Made by a program: the position numbers and the translations under genes. From positions 1-64,000 of the forward strand of contig CAZVJF010000010.1 in NCBI GenBank assembly GCA_964627445.1: a stretch of DNA of 64,000 nucleotides. Reading direction: 5' to 3'. Shown here in pieces: positions 1-9,253 of the stretch (position 1 is the stretch's first letter; each line of letters begins with the position of its first letter). Source of the DNA: Luteibaculum sp964627445 (GTDB taxonomy: Bacteria > Bacteroidota > Bacteroidia > Flavobacteriales_D > Luteibaculaceae). A model generated the notes under the pieces. It worked only from the letters and a program-made list of their open reading frames with translations, made no database searches and was not told the DNA's origin.

Positions 1-65
<65 letters not shown>

Positions 66-107
66 GTATTGGGCTGCAAATATAAAACTCTTTTTATTGC
101 GAGCAAC

Positions 108-2726
108 TTATTTTTTTTCTTCTGCACCTACCCACTTCTGAATCTCGTTTAATTTCATCAAAGCCTCTACCGGAGTAAGGGTGTTGATGTCCAGGTTTTG
201 CAGCTCATCGCGTATCTGTTCCAGTACCGGATCATCCAGCTTAAAAATGCTCAACTGCATGGGCGATTCCATCTCGATGTCCTTTTTTCCACCCGTATTC
301 TTGTGGTTTTTTTCTAGGGTATTTAAAACTTGCTCGGCACGGTGGGTCACTGTAGCGGGCATTCCAGCCAACTTGGCTACGTGGATACCGAAGCTGTGCT
401 CCGAGCCACCCGCGACCAATTTGCGCAAAAACAGCACCTTTTTGTCCACTTCTTTGATGGCCACATTATAGTTTTTTATGCGCGGAAATTTTTTGCTCAT
501 TTGGTTGAGCTCGTGGTAGTGCGTTGCGAAAAGGGTAAACGGTTGGTGTTTGGGGTTTTCGTGTAAAAACTCGGTAATACTCCAGGCGATGCTAATGCCA
601 TCGTAGGTGCTGGTTCCACGGCCAATTTCATCCAGCAGTATTAAACTACGGCTGGAAATGTTATTGAGGATGGAAGCCGTTTCATTCATTTCTACCATAA
701 AGGTACTCTCGCCCGAAGAGATGTTATCGCTAGCGCCCACGCGCGAGAAAACTTTATCTAAAATGCACAGCTCCGCTTTTTTGGCGGGAACAAAAGAGCC
801 CATTTGCGCCAAAAGGCAAATAAGCGCGGTTTGCCGCAACACAGCCGATTTACCCGCCATGTTGGGACCGGTAATCATAAGGATTTGCTGCGACTCCTGG
901 TCCAGCAAAATATCGTTGGGTATGTAGTCGCTGCGCTGCTCCAGCGTTTGTTCTATCACGGGGTGGCGTGCCGCTTCGATGCGAATTACGGCATCATCTA
1001 CCATCTTGGGTGTGTGGTACTGGTATTGCACGGCTATGTGGGCAAAAGCCAGCAGTACATCCAACTGCGCCAGGAGTTGGGCGTCCAGTTTTATAGCGTC
1101 CAAGTATTCCGCAACCTCGCTTAGGAGTTGGTCGTAGAGTTGCTGCTCCAGTTGTTGGATGCGCTCTTCAGCGCCCAGAATTTTACTTTCGAAGGTTTTG
1201 AGCTCTTCGGTGATGTAGCGCTCGGCATTTACCAAGGTTTGCTTGCGCTGCCAGTCTTCAGGTACCTTGTCTTTATGCGTATTCCGTACCTCAATGTAAT
1301 AGCCAAAAACATTGTTGTAAGCTATTTTTAGGGATGGAATTCCCGTGCGCTGCGACTCGCGATTCTGAATTTCTAGTAAGGCATTTTTGCTGTCGTTGGC
1401 CAGGCCGCGTAGCTCATCCAACTCGGCATTAAAACCTTCGTTTATCGCATTGCCCTTATTTACGTGCACGGGTGGTTCTGGGTGGATGGCATGTTGTATG
1501 CGCTCGCACAAGGCATCGCAAGACTGCAATTGCGTTTTAATGCTTTCCAATTGGCCCAAGTGCTTTTTTCCACCCAATAAAGCCTGGATTTTAGGTATGG
1601 CTTCCAGGCTGTCTTTAAGGTTTACCATCTCGCGCGGGTTGATGCGCTGGGTGGCAATTTTGGCGCAAAGGCGCTCCAAATCGCTTACGGATTTTAGTGC
1701 ACTGAGGATGTTTTGCGCATCGCTATCGTTATCCACCAAAAACTGCACGGCAGCGTGCCGCTGGGCAATGGCTGTTTTGTTTTTTAAGGGCAGTAGTATC
1801 CATCTTCGCAGCAGGCGCGAGCCCATAGAAGTGGTGGTGTGGTCTAGCACATCGAGCAAGCTGGTGCCGTTTTCGCTGTTGGGTGCTACCAACTCTAAGT
1901 TGCGTATGGTAAAGCGATCGAGCCAAACTACGTTGTCTTTGTCGATGCGTGCAATACTGTTTACGTGGCTAAGTTTGTTGTGTTGGGTTTCTTTGAGGTA
2001 TTGCAAAACAGCACCCGCGGCCACAATGCCAAAAGGGTAGCCTTCGATACCAAAGCCTTTTAGCGATTGCACTTCAAAGCATTCCTTGAGCACGTCTTCG
2101 GCAAAGGCATCGTTAAAGGCCCAATCTTCAAGGCAATACAGAGAGAAACCGGGGCCAAACTGAGAAACAAAGGTCTCTTTTTGCCTTTTTTCTACCAATA
2201 CCTCGCTGGGAGCAAAGCTTTGCAGCAGTTTGTCGATGTACATAGAATCGCCCTGCGAGAGCATGAACTCGCCCGTAGAAATGTCTATAAACGCTATGCC
2301 GTATTGCAGGCCGGTGAGGTGTACGGCAGCCAAAAAGTTGTTCTGCTTGCGTTCGAGCACCTGGTCGTTTAGCGTTACGCCAGGCGTAACCAACTCAGTA
2401 ACGCCACGTTTTACTATGGTTTTGGTTTTCTTGGGATCTTCGAGCTGGTCGCAAATGGCAACGCGCAGTCCCGATTTTACCAGTTTGGGCAAGTAGGTAT
2501 CTAGGGCGTGGTGAGGAAATCCAGCCAAAGCCACCGAAGAGGCGGCTCCGTTTTTGCGTTGGGTAAGTACTATGCCCAAAATTTTGGCGGCACGTTCTGC
2601 GTCTTCGCCAAAGGTTTCGTAAAAATCGCCTACTCTAAAGAGCAATACGGCATCGGGGTATTTCTGCTTAATGCTGAAATACTGCTTCATTAAAGGCGTC
2701 TCGGAGCTTTTTACTTTTTTTGCCAT
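108..2726 (-). CDS. mutS: DNA mismatch repair protein MutS
   Basis: Encodes 872 residues, the normal length for MutS1, which binds mismatched bases and starts mismatch repair with MutL. The N-terminal mismatch-recognition domain carries GDFYETF near residue 33, holding the Phe-x-Glu pair that contacts the mismatch. The C-terminal ABC-type ATPase has a Walker A GPNMAGKS near residue 618, followed by STFMVEM, LLDEIGRGTS (Walker B and signature region) and the ATHYHEL switch. The presence of the mismatch-reading domain separates it from MutS2. The ATG lies at 2726 with no overlap with the divergent methyltransferase gene. mutL is not in the window. Confidence 0.97.
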   Translation of the reverse strand: MAKKVKSSETPLMKQYFSIKQKYPDAVLLFRVGDFYETFGEDAERAAKILGIVLTQRKNGAASSVALAGFPHHALDTYLPKLVKSGLRVAICDQLEDPKKTKTIVKRGVTELVTPGVTLNDQVLERKQNNFLAAVHLTGLQYGIAFIDISTGEFMLSQGDSMYIDKLLQSFAPSEVLVEKRQKETFVSQFGPGFSLYCLEDWAFNDAFAEDVLKECFEVQSLKGFGIEGYPFGIVAAGAVLQYLKETQHNKLSHVNSIARIDKDNVVWLDRFTIRNLELVAPNSENGTSLLDVLDHTTTSMGSRLLRRWILLPLKNKTAIAQRHAAVQFLVDNDSDAQNILSALKSVSDLERLCAKIATQRINPREMVNLKDSLEAIPKIQALLGGKKHLGQLESIKTQLQSCDALCERIQHAIHPEPPVHVNKGNAINEGFNAELDELRGLANDSKNALLEIQNRESQRTGIPSLKIAYNNVFGYYIEVRNTHKDKVPEDWQRKQTLVNAERYITEELKTFESKILGAEERIQQLEQQLYDQLLSEVAEYLDAIKLDAQLLAQLDVLLAFAHIAVQYQYHTPKMVDDAVIRIEAARHPVIEQTLEQRSDYIPNDILLDQESQQILMITGPNMAGKSAVLRQTALICLLAQMGSFVPAKKAELCILDKVFSRVGASDNISSGESTFMVEMNETASILNNISSRSLILLDEIGRGTSTYDGISIAWSITEFLHENPKHQPFTLFATHYHELNQMSKKFPRIKNYNVAIKEVDKKVLFLRKLVAGGSEHSFGIHVAKLAGMPATVTHRAEQVLNTLEKNHKNTGGKKDIEMESPMQLSIFKLDDPVLEQIRDELQNLDINTLTPVEALMKLNEIQKWVGAEEKK

Positions 2727-2796
2727 GCTGTGGCTAAATTACAGGGGATTTAGCACGGTTGTACCCAAATATCCAAGCATTTTTTCACATCGATTT

Positions 2797-3345
2797 ATGG
2801 AGCGCAAAAAATTAAAACTAGACGAACTAAACCGTGTAGACGTAGAAACCTACAAAGCTCAAGAGAAAATGCCCGTGGCTTTGGTTTTGGATAACATTCG
2901 CTCGGGCGCCAATGTGGGCTCGCTATTTCGCACGGCCGATGCTTTTGCAGTAGAAGAAATTATACTACTTGGAATCTGTCCAAAACCTCCCCATCGCGAG
3001 GTGCTTAAAACAGCCATTGGAGCCACAGAGAGTGTTGTTTGGAAACACTTTGAACACCAAGACGAAATGCTTGAGTATTTAAGCGAATCGGGGTACGTGC
3101 TTATGGGTTTAGAACAAACTACAGATAGTATTCCTTTAGAAAATGCACCATGGCATTCCAAAAATGCGATAGTTTTAGGAAATGAGGTAGAAGGGGTTAA
3201 TTCTAAACTATTAGATTCATGCAAATCCTGCATCGAAATTCCGCAATACGGTACCAAACATTCGCTAAATGTCTCAGTAAGTGCAGGTATCGCCTTGTGG
3301 CAGTATAATTTGCTTTGGCGGCAAATATTGTCCGCTGATCGATAA
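2797..3345 (+). CDS. SpoU/TrmH-family RNA 2'-O-methyltransferase
   Basis: Encodes 182 residues forming a single SPOUT (alpha/beta knot) domain with all three family motifs: NIRSGANVGSLFRTADAF near residue 31 (motif 1), IVLGNEVEGV near residue 126 (motif 2) and PQYGTKHSLNVSVSAGIALW near the C-terminus (motif 3). The enzyme should transfer a methyl group from S-adenosylmethionine to a ribose 2'-hydroxyl in tRNA or rRNA; the exact target cannot be read from sequence. The frame is open upstream to 2671, inside mutS antisense, but the family N-terminus matches the ATG at 2797 (MERKKLKLDELNR). It is divergent from mutS with a 70-base spacer. Confidence 0.9.
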   Translation: MERKKLKLDELNRVDVETYKAQEKMPVALVLDNIRSGANVGSLFRTADAFAVEEIILLGICPKPPHREVLKTAIGATESVVWKHFEHQDEMLEYLSESGYVLMGLEQTTDSIPLENAPWHSKNAIVLGNEVEGVNSKLLDSCKSCIEIPQYGTKHSLNVSVSAGIALWQYNLLWRQILSADR

Positions 3346-3459
3346 AAAAGTTCTTTTTATCCCAACATTAAGTTTTACAACGAAGTATTCTGAGACAAAC
3401 AAAAATTCTTACCATTACGCTACCAACGCAGGTTGGATTAACTGTTTAACGTAGAATAC

Positions 3460-4491
3460 ATGAAAAAACTGTTCCTCTTTTTGGGATTAGTTTGCGTAGG
3501 TCTGGGGGCGTATGCTCAAAATTACGCAGACGAATTGATTGAAGCGGGTCCGTGCGACCCGATTATCGCATTGTTCTGCCCATCGGGGGTAGAAGATGCA
3601 GCGAATGTAGTAGATAGCGACCGTAGCAACTTTGCTGTTCTGAAAAGCAACTTAGGTGTAAACCTCATTGAGAACACGGCTTTCATTGAGGTAGGGTTCA
3701 GTAACCCGAGTCCTGCAGGTTCCACTATTGGTATGGAGTTGGGCGAGATTAATGAAAACCTGAATATTGATGTACTAGAGACTTTTGTGATCCGTGTGTA
3801 CGACACAGACGGTAGCGAAGTAGAAACCATTGAGTCCATTTCACTACTCGATTTAGGAGTGCTGTCTAGTGGAGCAGGTGTGAACCGCCTAAGTGTAGAG
3901 ACCAGTCCAGGCAACTATGAAATTGCATCCCTCCGTTTGGAGCTAACGTCTTTGGTTTCTTTAGCGCAGGAAATAGCACTGTACAGCATTTACACCGAAG
4001 AGGCTTGTCCTGGAATTGCTGCGGATGCGGTTTTAACGCAGGAGTCCGTTACCGATGCTGAGAACGCGGTGGATGATGATCCCGAATCCAGTGCGGTATT
4101 AAACTTGCCCTTAGCCATAACCAATGCAGCCAGTTTGCAACTGGAGTTGCCTGAAGCTGCACTACCGGGTGATTATGTTGGGTTTAAGATTGGAAAAGAC
4201 CAGCAGATCCTCAACGCAGGACTTTTAGAAAACCTTTCCATCATCGCGTACAATGCACAGGGCGAAGAACTGGAACGCAGATCGGATTTTAATCTGGCAG
4301 ATTTGGTAGCACTGGAGCCTTTAGCACCTATTTTGGGTAGCTTATTGGGCCTATCGGGTTCCGAAACACAAAGCGCTGTGGTAGGATTTGCCACGTCTTC
4401 TGCTCTCCAAGAATCGATTGCCAGCATCGGTATTGAAGGGTTCAGTAACCCGAGTCCTGCAGGTTCCACTATTGGTATGGAGTTGGGCGAG
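3460..4491 (+). CDS. SprB-like T9SS surface adhesin, 5' segment (interrupted by assembly gap)
   Basis: This is the 5' part of a very large secreted protein that continues at 4592 after a run of N. It starts with a Sec signal peptide (MKKLFLFLGLVCVGLGAYAQ, cleavage after AYAQ). It then has two related beta-rich half-domains, each opening with a motif like DAxNxVDxDxxxFAxL (residues about 45-60 and about 200-215). From 4437 the first 55 bases of the repeat unit begin again before the gap. If the 55-base duplicates flanking the gap are overlapped, the two segments form one in-frame protein of about 1552 residues. It is the first gene of an operon with the SprF-like and OmpA-family genes. The half-domains are not a family I can name; a discoidin-like or other carbohydrate-binding fold is only a guess. 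Confidence 0.85.
3693..4438 (+). repeat. Tandem duplication unit, copy 1 (746 bp)
   Basis: Bases 3693-4438 are identical to 4592-5337 over 746 bp. The join between copies (4436/4437) falls after the codons for IASIGIE, which lead into GFSNPSP in this copy and into VQPLVG after the last copy. The unit step of 744 bp equals 248 codons, so added copies keep the frame. The join has only a 2-base microhomology (AG). Confidence 0.93.
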
Positions 4492-4591
4492 NNNNNNNNN
4501 NNNNNNNNNNNNNNNNNNNNNNNNNNNNNNNNNNNNNNNNNNNNNNNNNNNNNNNNNNNNNNNNNNNNNNNNNNNNNNNNNNNNNNNNNNN
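4492..4591. other. Assembly gap (100 N) inside the tandem repeat
   Basis: Exactly 100 N, a conventional placeholder length for an unknown gap. The 55 bases before it (4437-4491) equal the 55 bases after it (4592-4646). With the gap at face value the frame changes; overlapping the two 55-base ends (removing 155 bases) restores the adhesin frame. The true copy number of the unit is therefore unknown, with two as the minimum suggested by the flanks. Confidence 0.97.
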
Positions 4592-5337
4592 AGGGTTCAG
4601 TAACCCGAGTCCTGCAGGTTCCACTATTGGTATGGAGTTGGGCGAGATTAATGAAAACCTGAATATTGATGTACTAGAGACTTTTGTGATCCGTGTGTAC
4701 GACACAGACGGTAGCGAAGTAGAAACCATTGAGTCCATTTCACTACTCGATTTAGGAGTGCTGTCTAGTGGAGCAGGTGTGAACCGCCTAAGTGTAGAGA
4801 CCAGTCCAGGCAACTATGAAATTGCATCCCTCCGTTTGGAGCTAACGTCTTTGGTTTCTTTAGCGCAGGAAATAGCACTGTACAGCATTTACACCGAAGA
4901 GGCTTGTCCTGGAATTGCTGCGGATGCGGTTTTAACGCAGGAGTCCGTTACCGATGCTGAGAACGCGGTGGATGATGATCCCGAATCCAGTGCGGTATTA
5001 AACTTGCCCTTAGCCATAACCAATGCAGCCAGTTTGCAACTGGAGTTGCCTGAAGCTGCACTACCGGGTGATTATGTTGGGTTTAAGATTGGAAAAGACC
5101 AGCAGATCCTCAACGCAGGACTTTTAGAAAACCTTTCCATCATCGCGTACAATGCACAGGGCGAAGAACTGGAACGCAGATCGGATTTTAATCTGGCAGA
5201 TTTGGTAGCACTGGAGCCTTTAGCACCTATTTTGGGTAGCTTATTGGGCCTATCGGGTTCCGAAACACAAAGCGCTGTGGTAGGATTTGCCACGTCTTCT
5301 GCTCTCCAAGAATCGATTGCCAGCATCGGTATTGAAG
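4592..5337 (+). repeat. Tandem duplication unit, copy 2 (746 bp)
   Basis: Identical in every base to 3693-4438 and diverging from it at 5338 (T here, G at 4439). Absence of any substitution, even at third codon positions, points either to a very recent duplication or gene conversion, or to an assembler having used the same reads twice. Confidence 0.93.
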
Positions 5338-8273
5338 TACAGCCGTTGGTTGGTCTTGGCCTCGATTTTGAAGTTTTTGGTGGGTTCTATTATTCTACAG
5401 AAAATGCCTTGCAGCTTACCGCTTCTGCGCCAAGTATTGGTTTTGGAGATCAGGTTACCATAACTGCTGCTCCTGGTTTTGATGCTTACGCGTGGAGTAC
5501 TGGCGATTTAGGGAATAGCATTACCGTTTCCCAGCCCGGTATGTACACTGTAAGTGCAACGCGTTTTGACGGTTGCCCTGTCGAGGGAACTATCCGCATC
5601 TTAGACAATACCTGCTCTGGAACCACCAACCAGCCAAACCGAGTTGTAGCTACAGGGGCTTGCGAAACGCAAGTGCCCATTTTTTGCCCTTCGGGAGTTA
5701 CCAATGCTGAAAATGCTGTAGATGGCGATTCAGAAACTTTTGCCACCCTGAGCGCGACCATCGGGGTAAGCCTTATTGAATCGCAGGCTTTTATTCGTAT
5801 GGGCTTCGATCAGGGACAAGCGCCAGGATCGGTGTTTAACTTTAAGGTACAGGCCTTAAACCAACAACTCAATGCGGATGTGTTGGATCAAATCCATGTG
5901 GTTTTTTACGGTCCTTCCGGTTCCGAAGTATTCCGACAAGAGAATATCAGCGTTCAGGATGTTCAGTTGCTTTCTGGGGAAGGCAGGGTAGCGAATATCC
6001 AGGTGACCACACCCATAGATATTGAACCCATCACCGAGGTCCAATTCGAAATTGAAGCCTTGGTAAATGTGCTGCAGGAAGTAGCACTGTACGAGGTGAC
6101 CACCACCTGCGGTTGTCCGGTGCGTACGGCCAATGAAGTGGTCAATACAGAAAATGTTACCGATGCGCAACGCATTGTGGATAATGATCCCAATAATTTC
6201 GCCACCATGTCACCGGGTATTGTTTCCATTGCGCAACAAGCACAATTGGAAGTAGCCTTTGATAATCCAGCCATAGAAGGCGACTTTGTAGCTTTTCAGG
6301 TAGCTCTGGAAAATAATGTGTTAGCAGCGGGTGTCATTGATAACGTGGAAGTGGAATTGCTAAACGCTTCTGGAGAAGTGGTAGCATCAAATACTGAATT
6401 TACCCTGGCAGAATTGGTTGCAGCAGAGCAACTTGCCGGTACCTTAGGTAGTTTGTTAGGGCTAAGTTCGGGAGGATTAACGCCCTACCTTATTGGCATG
6501 GAGGTTCCCGAAGGCCTTGAAGTTACTGGTATCCGATTGACATTAAATCCAGTTATTGGCGTGTTGCAATCGATACGCGTGTTCAATGCCATTCACAATC
6601 CTCGCATTCAAAACGTAGAACTCACTACTTCGGCAGCTACCCTTTGTGCAAGCGATGAGGTGACCATTAGCGCACCTGCTGGTTTTGATGCCTACTTGTG
6701 GTCTACCGGTGAAACGACCCGTGAAATCATGGTGAGTGAACCGGGCTTATATACCTGCAGCATCACAGGTGCTAACGCATGCGACTTTACAGGTGCTGTT
6801 TTTGTAAGCGCGGAGTCTTTAGTATTTGACGTTGCAGAAACCCAACCTAGTTGCAACCAGGCTACGGGTATACTGAGCGTGGTTATCGATGGAAGTCCAG
6901 ACGATTTTACTTACGAATGGTCTACCGGAGCTACCACACCCAGTATTGTAAATATACCAGCGGGTATTTACTCGGTAACCGTAACAGAAAATAGCACCGG
7001 TTGTACAGGAACCGAAGAGATTTTCTTATCCGATGCGCAAGCTCCAGAAGTGCCTGTTTGGATACGCCATGCAAGCTGTGGTAATCAAGATGGAGCCATA
7101 TATCTGAATCTTCCTGAAGATGCTACCGTGCAGTGGTCAACGGGAGACAATACCCCGATAATTAAGCGTTTGGCAGCGGGGACCTACACAGCGGAGATTA
7201 CCTTCGCAGATGGCTGCAAGCGTTTTGCACAGTACATCGTAATCGATCGCTCAAATTTTGGTTTATCTGCTGAGGTGACGCCCTCGAGCTGCACCGCAGC
7301 AACCGGAACTATTGATATCACGGTAAGCCAACCAGGAACCTACCGCTATGAATGGTCTAACGGAGCTACCTCCGAAGATTTGGTAGGATTGGCTCCGGGC
7401 TTCTACGACCTCATCGTGACCAACATTCTTACGGGCTGTCAGGATATTATAAACCTGGCGGTGAGTTCTCAAGGAGCTCCGGTGATCACAGCAAATGTGA
7501 TCCAGGAAGAGCGCTGCGCAAGAGAACGCAATGGTATTATTGAAATTGGAGTCGATGCGGCAAACACGGTAGATATACTATGGAATACCGGTGAAACAAC
7601 ACTGCGTATAGAAAATTTGGGTCCAGCACTGTATAAAGTAACGGTATCCGATAGCTTTGGCTGCGAGGCCAATGCAATTTTCCCGCTAGTAGCCAGAGAT
7701 TCATTACGTGGAAGTGTTACTGCTGAAGAAAGTTTGGCCTGCGAAGCTCCGTTTGACGGTAGCGCGAGTGCAGCAATAACAGGCGGCAGAATGCCCTACA
7801 ACTACGCATGGAGCAATGGCGAGAATACCGCAGATATCTTTGGATTGGCTCCCGGCACCTATAACCTTACGGTAACCGATGCCAACGGGTGCCCACTGAG
7901 TTTAACTACCAACGTTGTCCTGGATGAAAATTGCGATGACAACGGAAACGGTGGCGGTGGCAATGGCGGTGATGACGATGATATAGATGAAGACGAAGCA
8001 GATATCAATAACATCTTTACCCCCAATGGCGATGGTGCTAACGACACCTGGGTGCTGGGCATTAACCACAACAATTTCGATAGAGTAGCGGTACGCGTAG
8101 TAAACATATACGGGGCTTGGGTTTTTGAGAGCTCGGACTATGACGACAGCTGGGCAGGAAATTTCCGAGACAGCAACGACCCATTGCCAGATGGAACCTA
8201 CTACTACGATCTTACTTTGGTAAAAGGATCGGAAGAAAAAGAATTGAAGTCTTACGTAATCATTAAAAGATAA
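4592..8273 (+). CDS. SprB-like T9SS surface adhesin, 3' segment with type-B sorting domain
   Basis: Continuation of the gene starting at 3460, in the frame whose first full codon is 4593. In order it holds repeat copy 2, an Ig/PKD-like segment (FDAYAWSTGDLGN), a diverged second pair of the half-domains seen in the 5' part (AENAVDGDSETFATL near 5710; DAQRIVDNDPNNFATM near 6160), a second Ig-like segment (FDAYLWSTGETTRE), and about five SprB-type repeats, each with a YxWSTG- or WSNG-type core and an AGxYxVTVT-like strand. After a Gly/Asp-rich linker comes a gliding-motility C-terminal domain (IFTPNGDGANDTW ... LPDGTYYYDL ... SYVIIKR), the type-B T9SS sorting signal. The protein should be exported by T9SS and displayed on the surface. 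Homologous SprB proteins serve gliding and adhesion; that role here is inferred. Confidence 0.9.
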
Positions 8274-8284
8274 TACAACCGACC

Positions 8285-9241
8285 ATGAAGCATATATTAA
8301 TATTAGTCGGCCTTACTGTTGCCTTGTCTTTTGCCGGACGAGCGCAGCAAAACCCACAGTATAGCTTGTTTATGTTCAATAAGCAGGCGATTAATCCGGC
8401 TTATGTAGGCTCACGAGGGAGCTTTAGCATAAACGCAGATTACCGTACCCAGTGGGTAGCCACCGAAGGAAACCCCGAAACCTTTAATATTGGGGTGCAT
8501 ACCCCATTGGGAAAAGGGGCACTCATACCCCGTTTAGCAGCTGGGCTTATGTACTCCCATGAATCTTTAGGCGCACAAGAACGCAACAACATTGCAGCTC
8601 AAATTGCCTATCGTACACCGGTGGGGGAGGAAACCATTTTGTCTTTTGGCTTGGAAGGAAGCATGTACAACATTTCCTACAACGCATCCAACCTTCGAGC
8701 AGAAGATGCCAATGATGCCACCATTGCGATGTTGGGAGAAAACAACATGCAAATTAATTTCTCAGGAGGTGTGTATTTATACCACGATCGTTACTACGCC
8801 GGACTTTCTGCGGTATCGCTTGCTAATCCAAACAACAGCAACATGGACCAGCCTACTGCAGAAATTACTTTCCGCAGACACTACTACGCAATGGCAGGTT
8901 ACCTGCAGCCGGTAAACGATTGGCTAAAGTTGCGTGCCAATGTAATTAACAAGTACGTCTATATTCAAGAAACTGGGGAGTCTCCCAACACAGCAGACAT
9001 TAATCTCTCGGCTATTTTTGCCGATCGCTTCCTAGTAGGAGCATCCTACCGCACCGATAAAACGGCCATTGCCATGGCGCAATTCCAAATCAATAGCTAC
9101 TTAAATCTGGCTTATGCGTATGATTTTAAGACATCGCAATACAGTCGATTAGCCGGTGCATCGCACGAGGTATTTCTGGGTATAGATTTAGGTGGAAATA
9201 CCCGCTCGTTGACTTCGCCCCGTTTTGTTACCTACTTCTAA
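8285..9241 (+). CDS. PorP/SprF-family T9SS outer-membrane protein
   Basis: Encodes 318 residues with a signal peptide ending in GRAQQ and the family's N-terminal signature QNPQYSLFMFNKQAINPAYVGS, followed by alternating beta-strands typical of an outer-membrane barrel and a C-terminal aromatic residue (VTYF). In Flavobacterium johnsoniae, SprF is needed to secrete or anchor its partner adhesin SprB, and PorP/SprF proteins are often encoded just after type-B CTD adhesins. Here it lies 11 bp after the adhesin stop and 12 bp before the OmpA-family gene, so it is the likely dedicated partner of this adhesin. Confidence 0.92.
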   Translation: MKHILILVGLTVALSFAGRAQQNPQYSLFMFNKQAINPAYVGSRGSFSINADYRTQWVATEGNPETFNIGVHTPLGKGALIPRLAAGLMYSHESLGAQERNNIAAQIAYRTPVGEETILSFGLEGSMYNISYNASNLRAEDANDATIAMLGENNMQINFSGGVYLYHDRYYAGLSAVSLANPNNSNMDQPTAEITFRRHYYAMAGYLQPVNDWLKLRANVINKYVYIQETGESPNTADINLSAIFADRFLVGASYRTDKTAIAMAQFQINSYLNLAYAYDFKTSQYSRLAGASHEVFLGIDLGGNTRSLTSPRFVTYF

Positions 9242-9253
9242 ACTGCAACAACC

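Noticed and set aside
1387..2040. Long open frame on the plus strand inside mutS
   Set aside because: It lies wholly antisense to a well-conserved mutS and its translation shows Ser/Arg/Leu-rich shadow composition with no family motif.
3420..3440. Terminator hairpin CCAAC/GTTGG upstream of the adhesin
   Set aside because: The stem is 5 bp and has no T tract on either strand; it is too weak to call.
6840..7910. Possible CRISPR-like or DNA-level repeat array in the adhesin
   Set aside because: The repeats here are protein repeats (SprB type) with diverged DNA and no constant repeat-spacer pattern.
3460..8273. A real frameshift or two separate adhesin genes split near 4600
   Set aside because: The frame change is caused only by the placeholder gap of 100 N; overlapping the identical 55-base flanks restores one frame. 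Both parts also share the same repeat unit.
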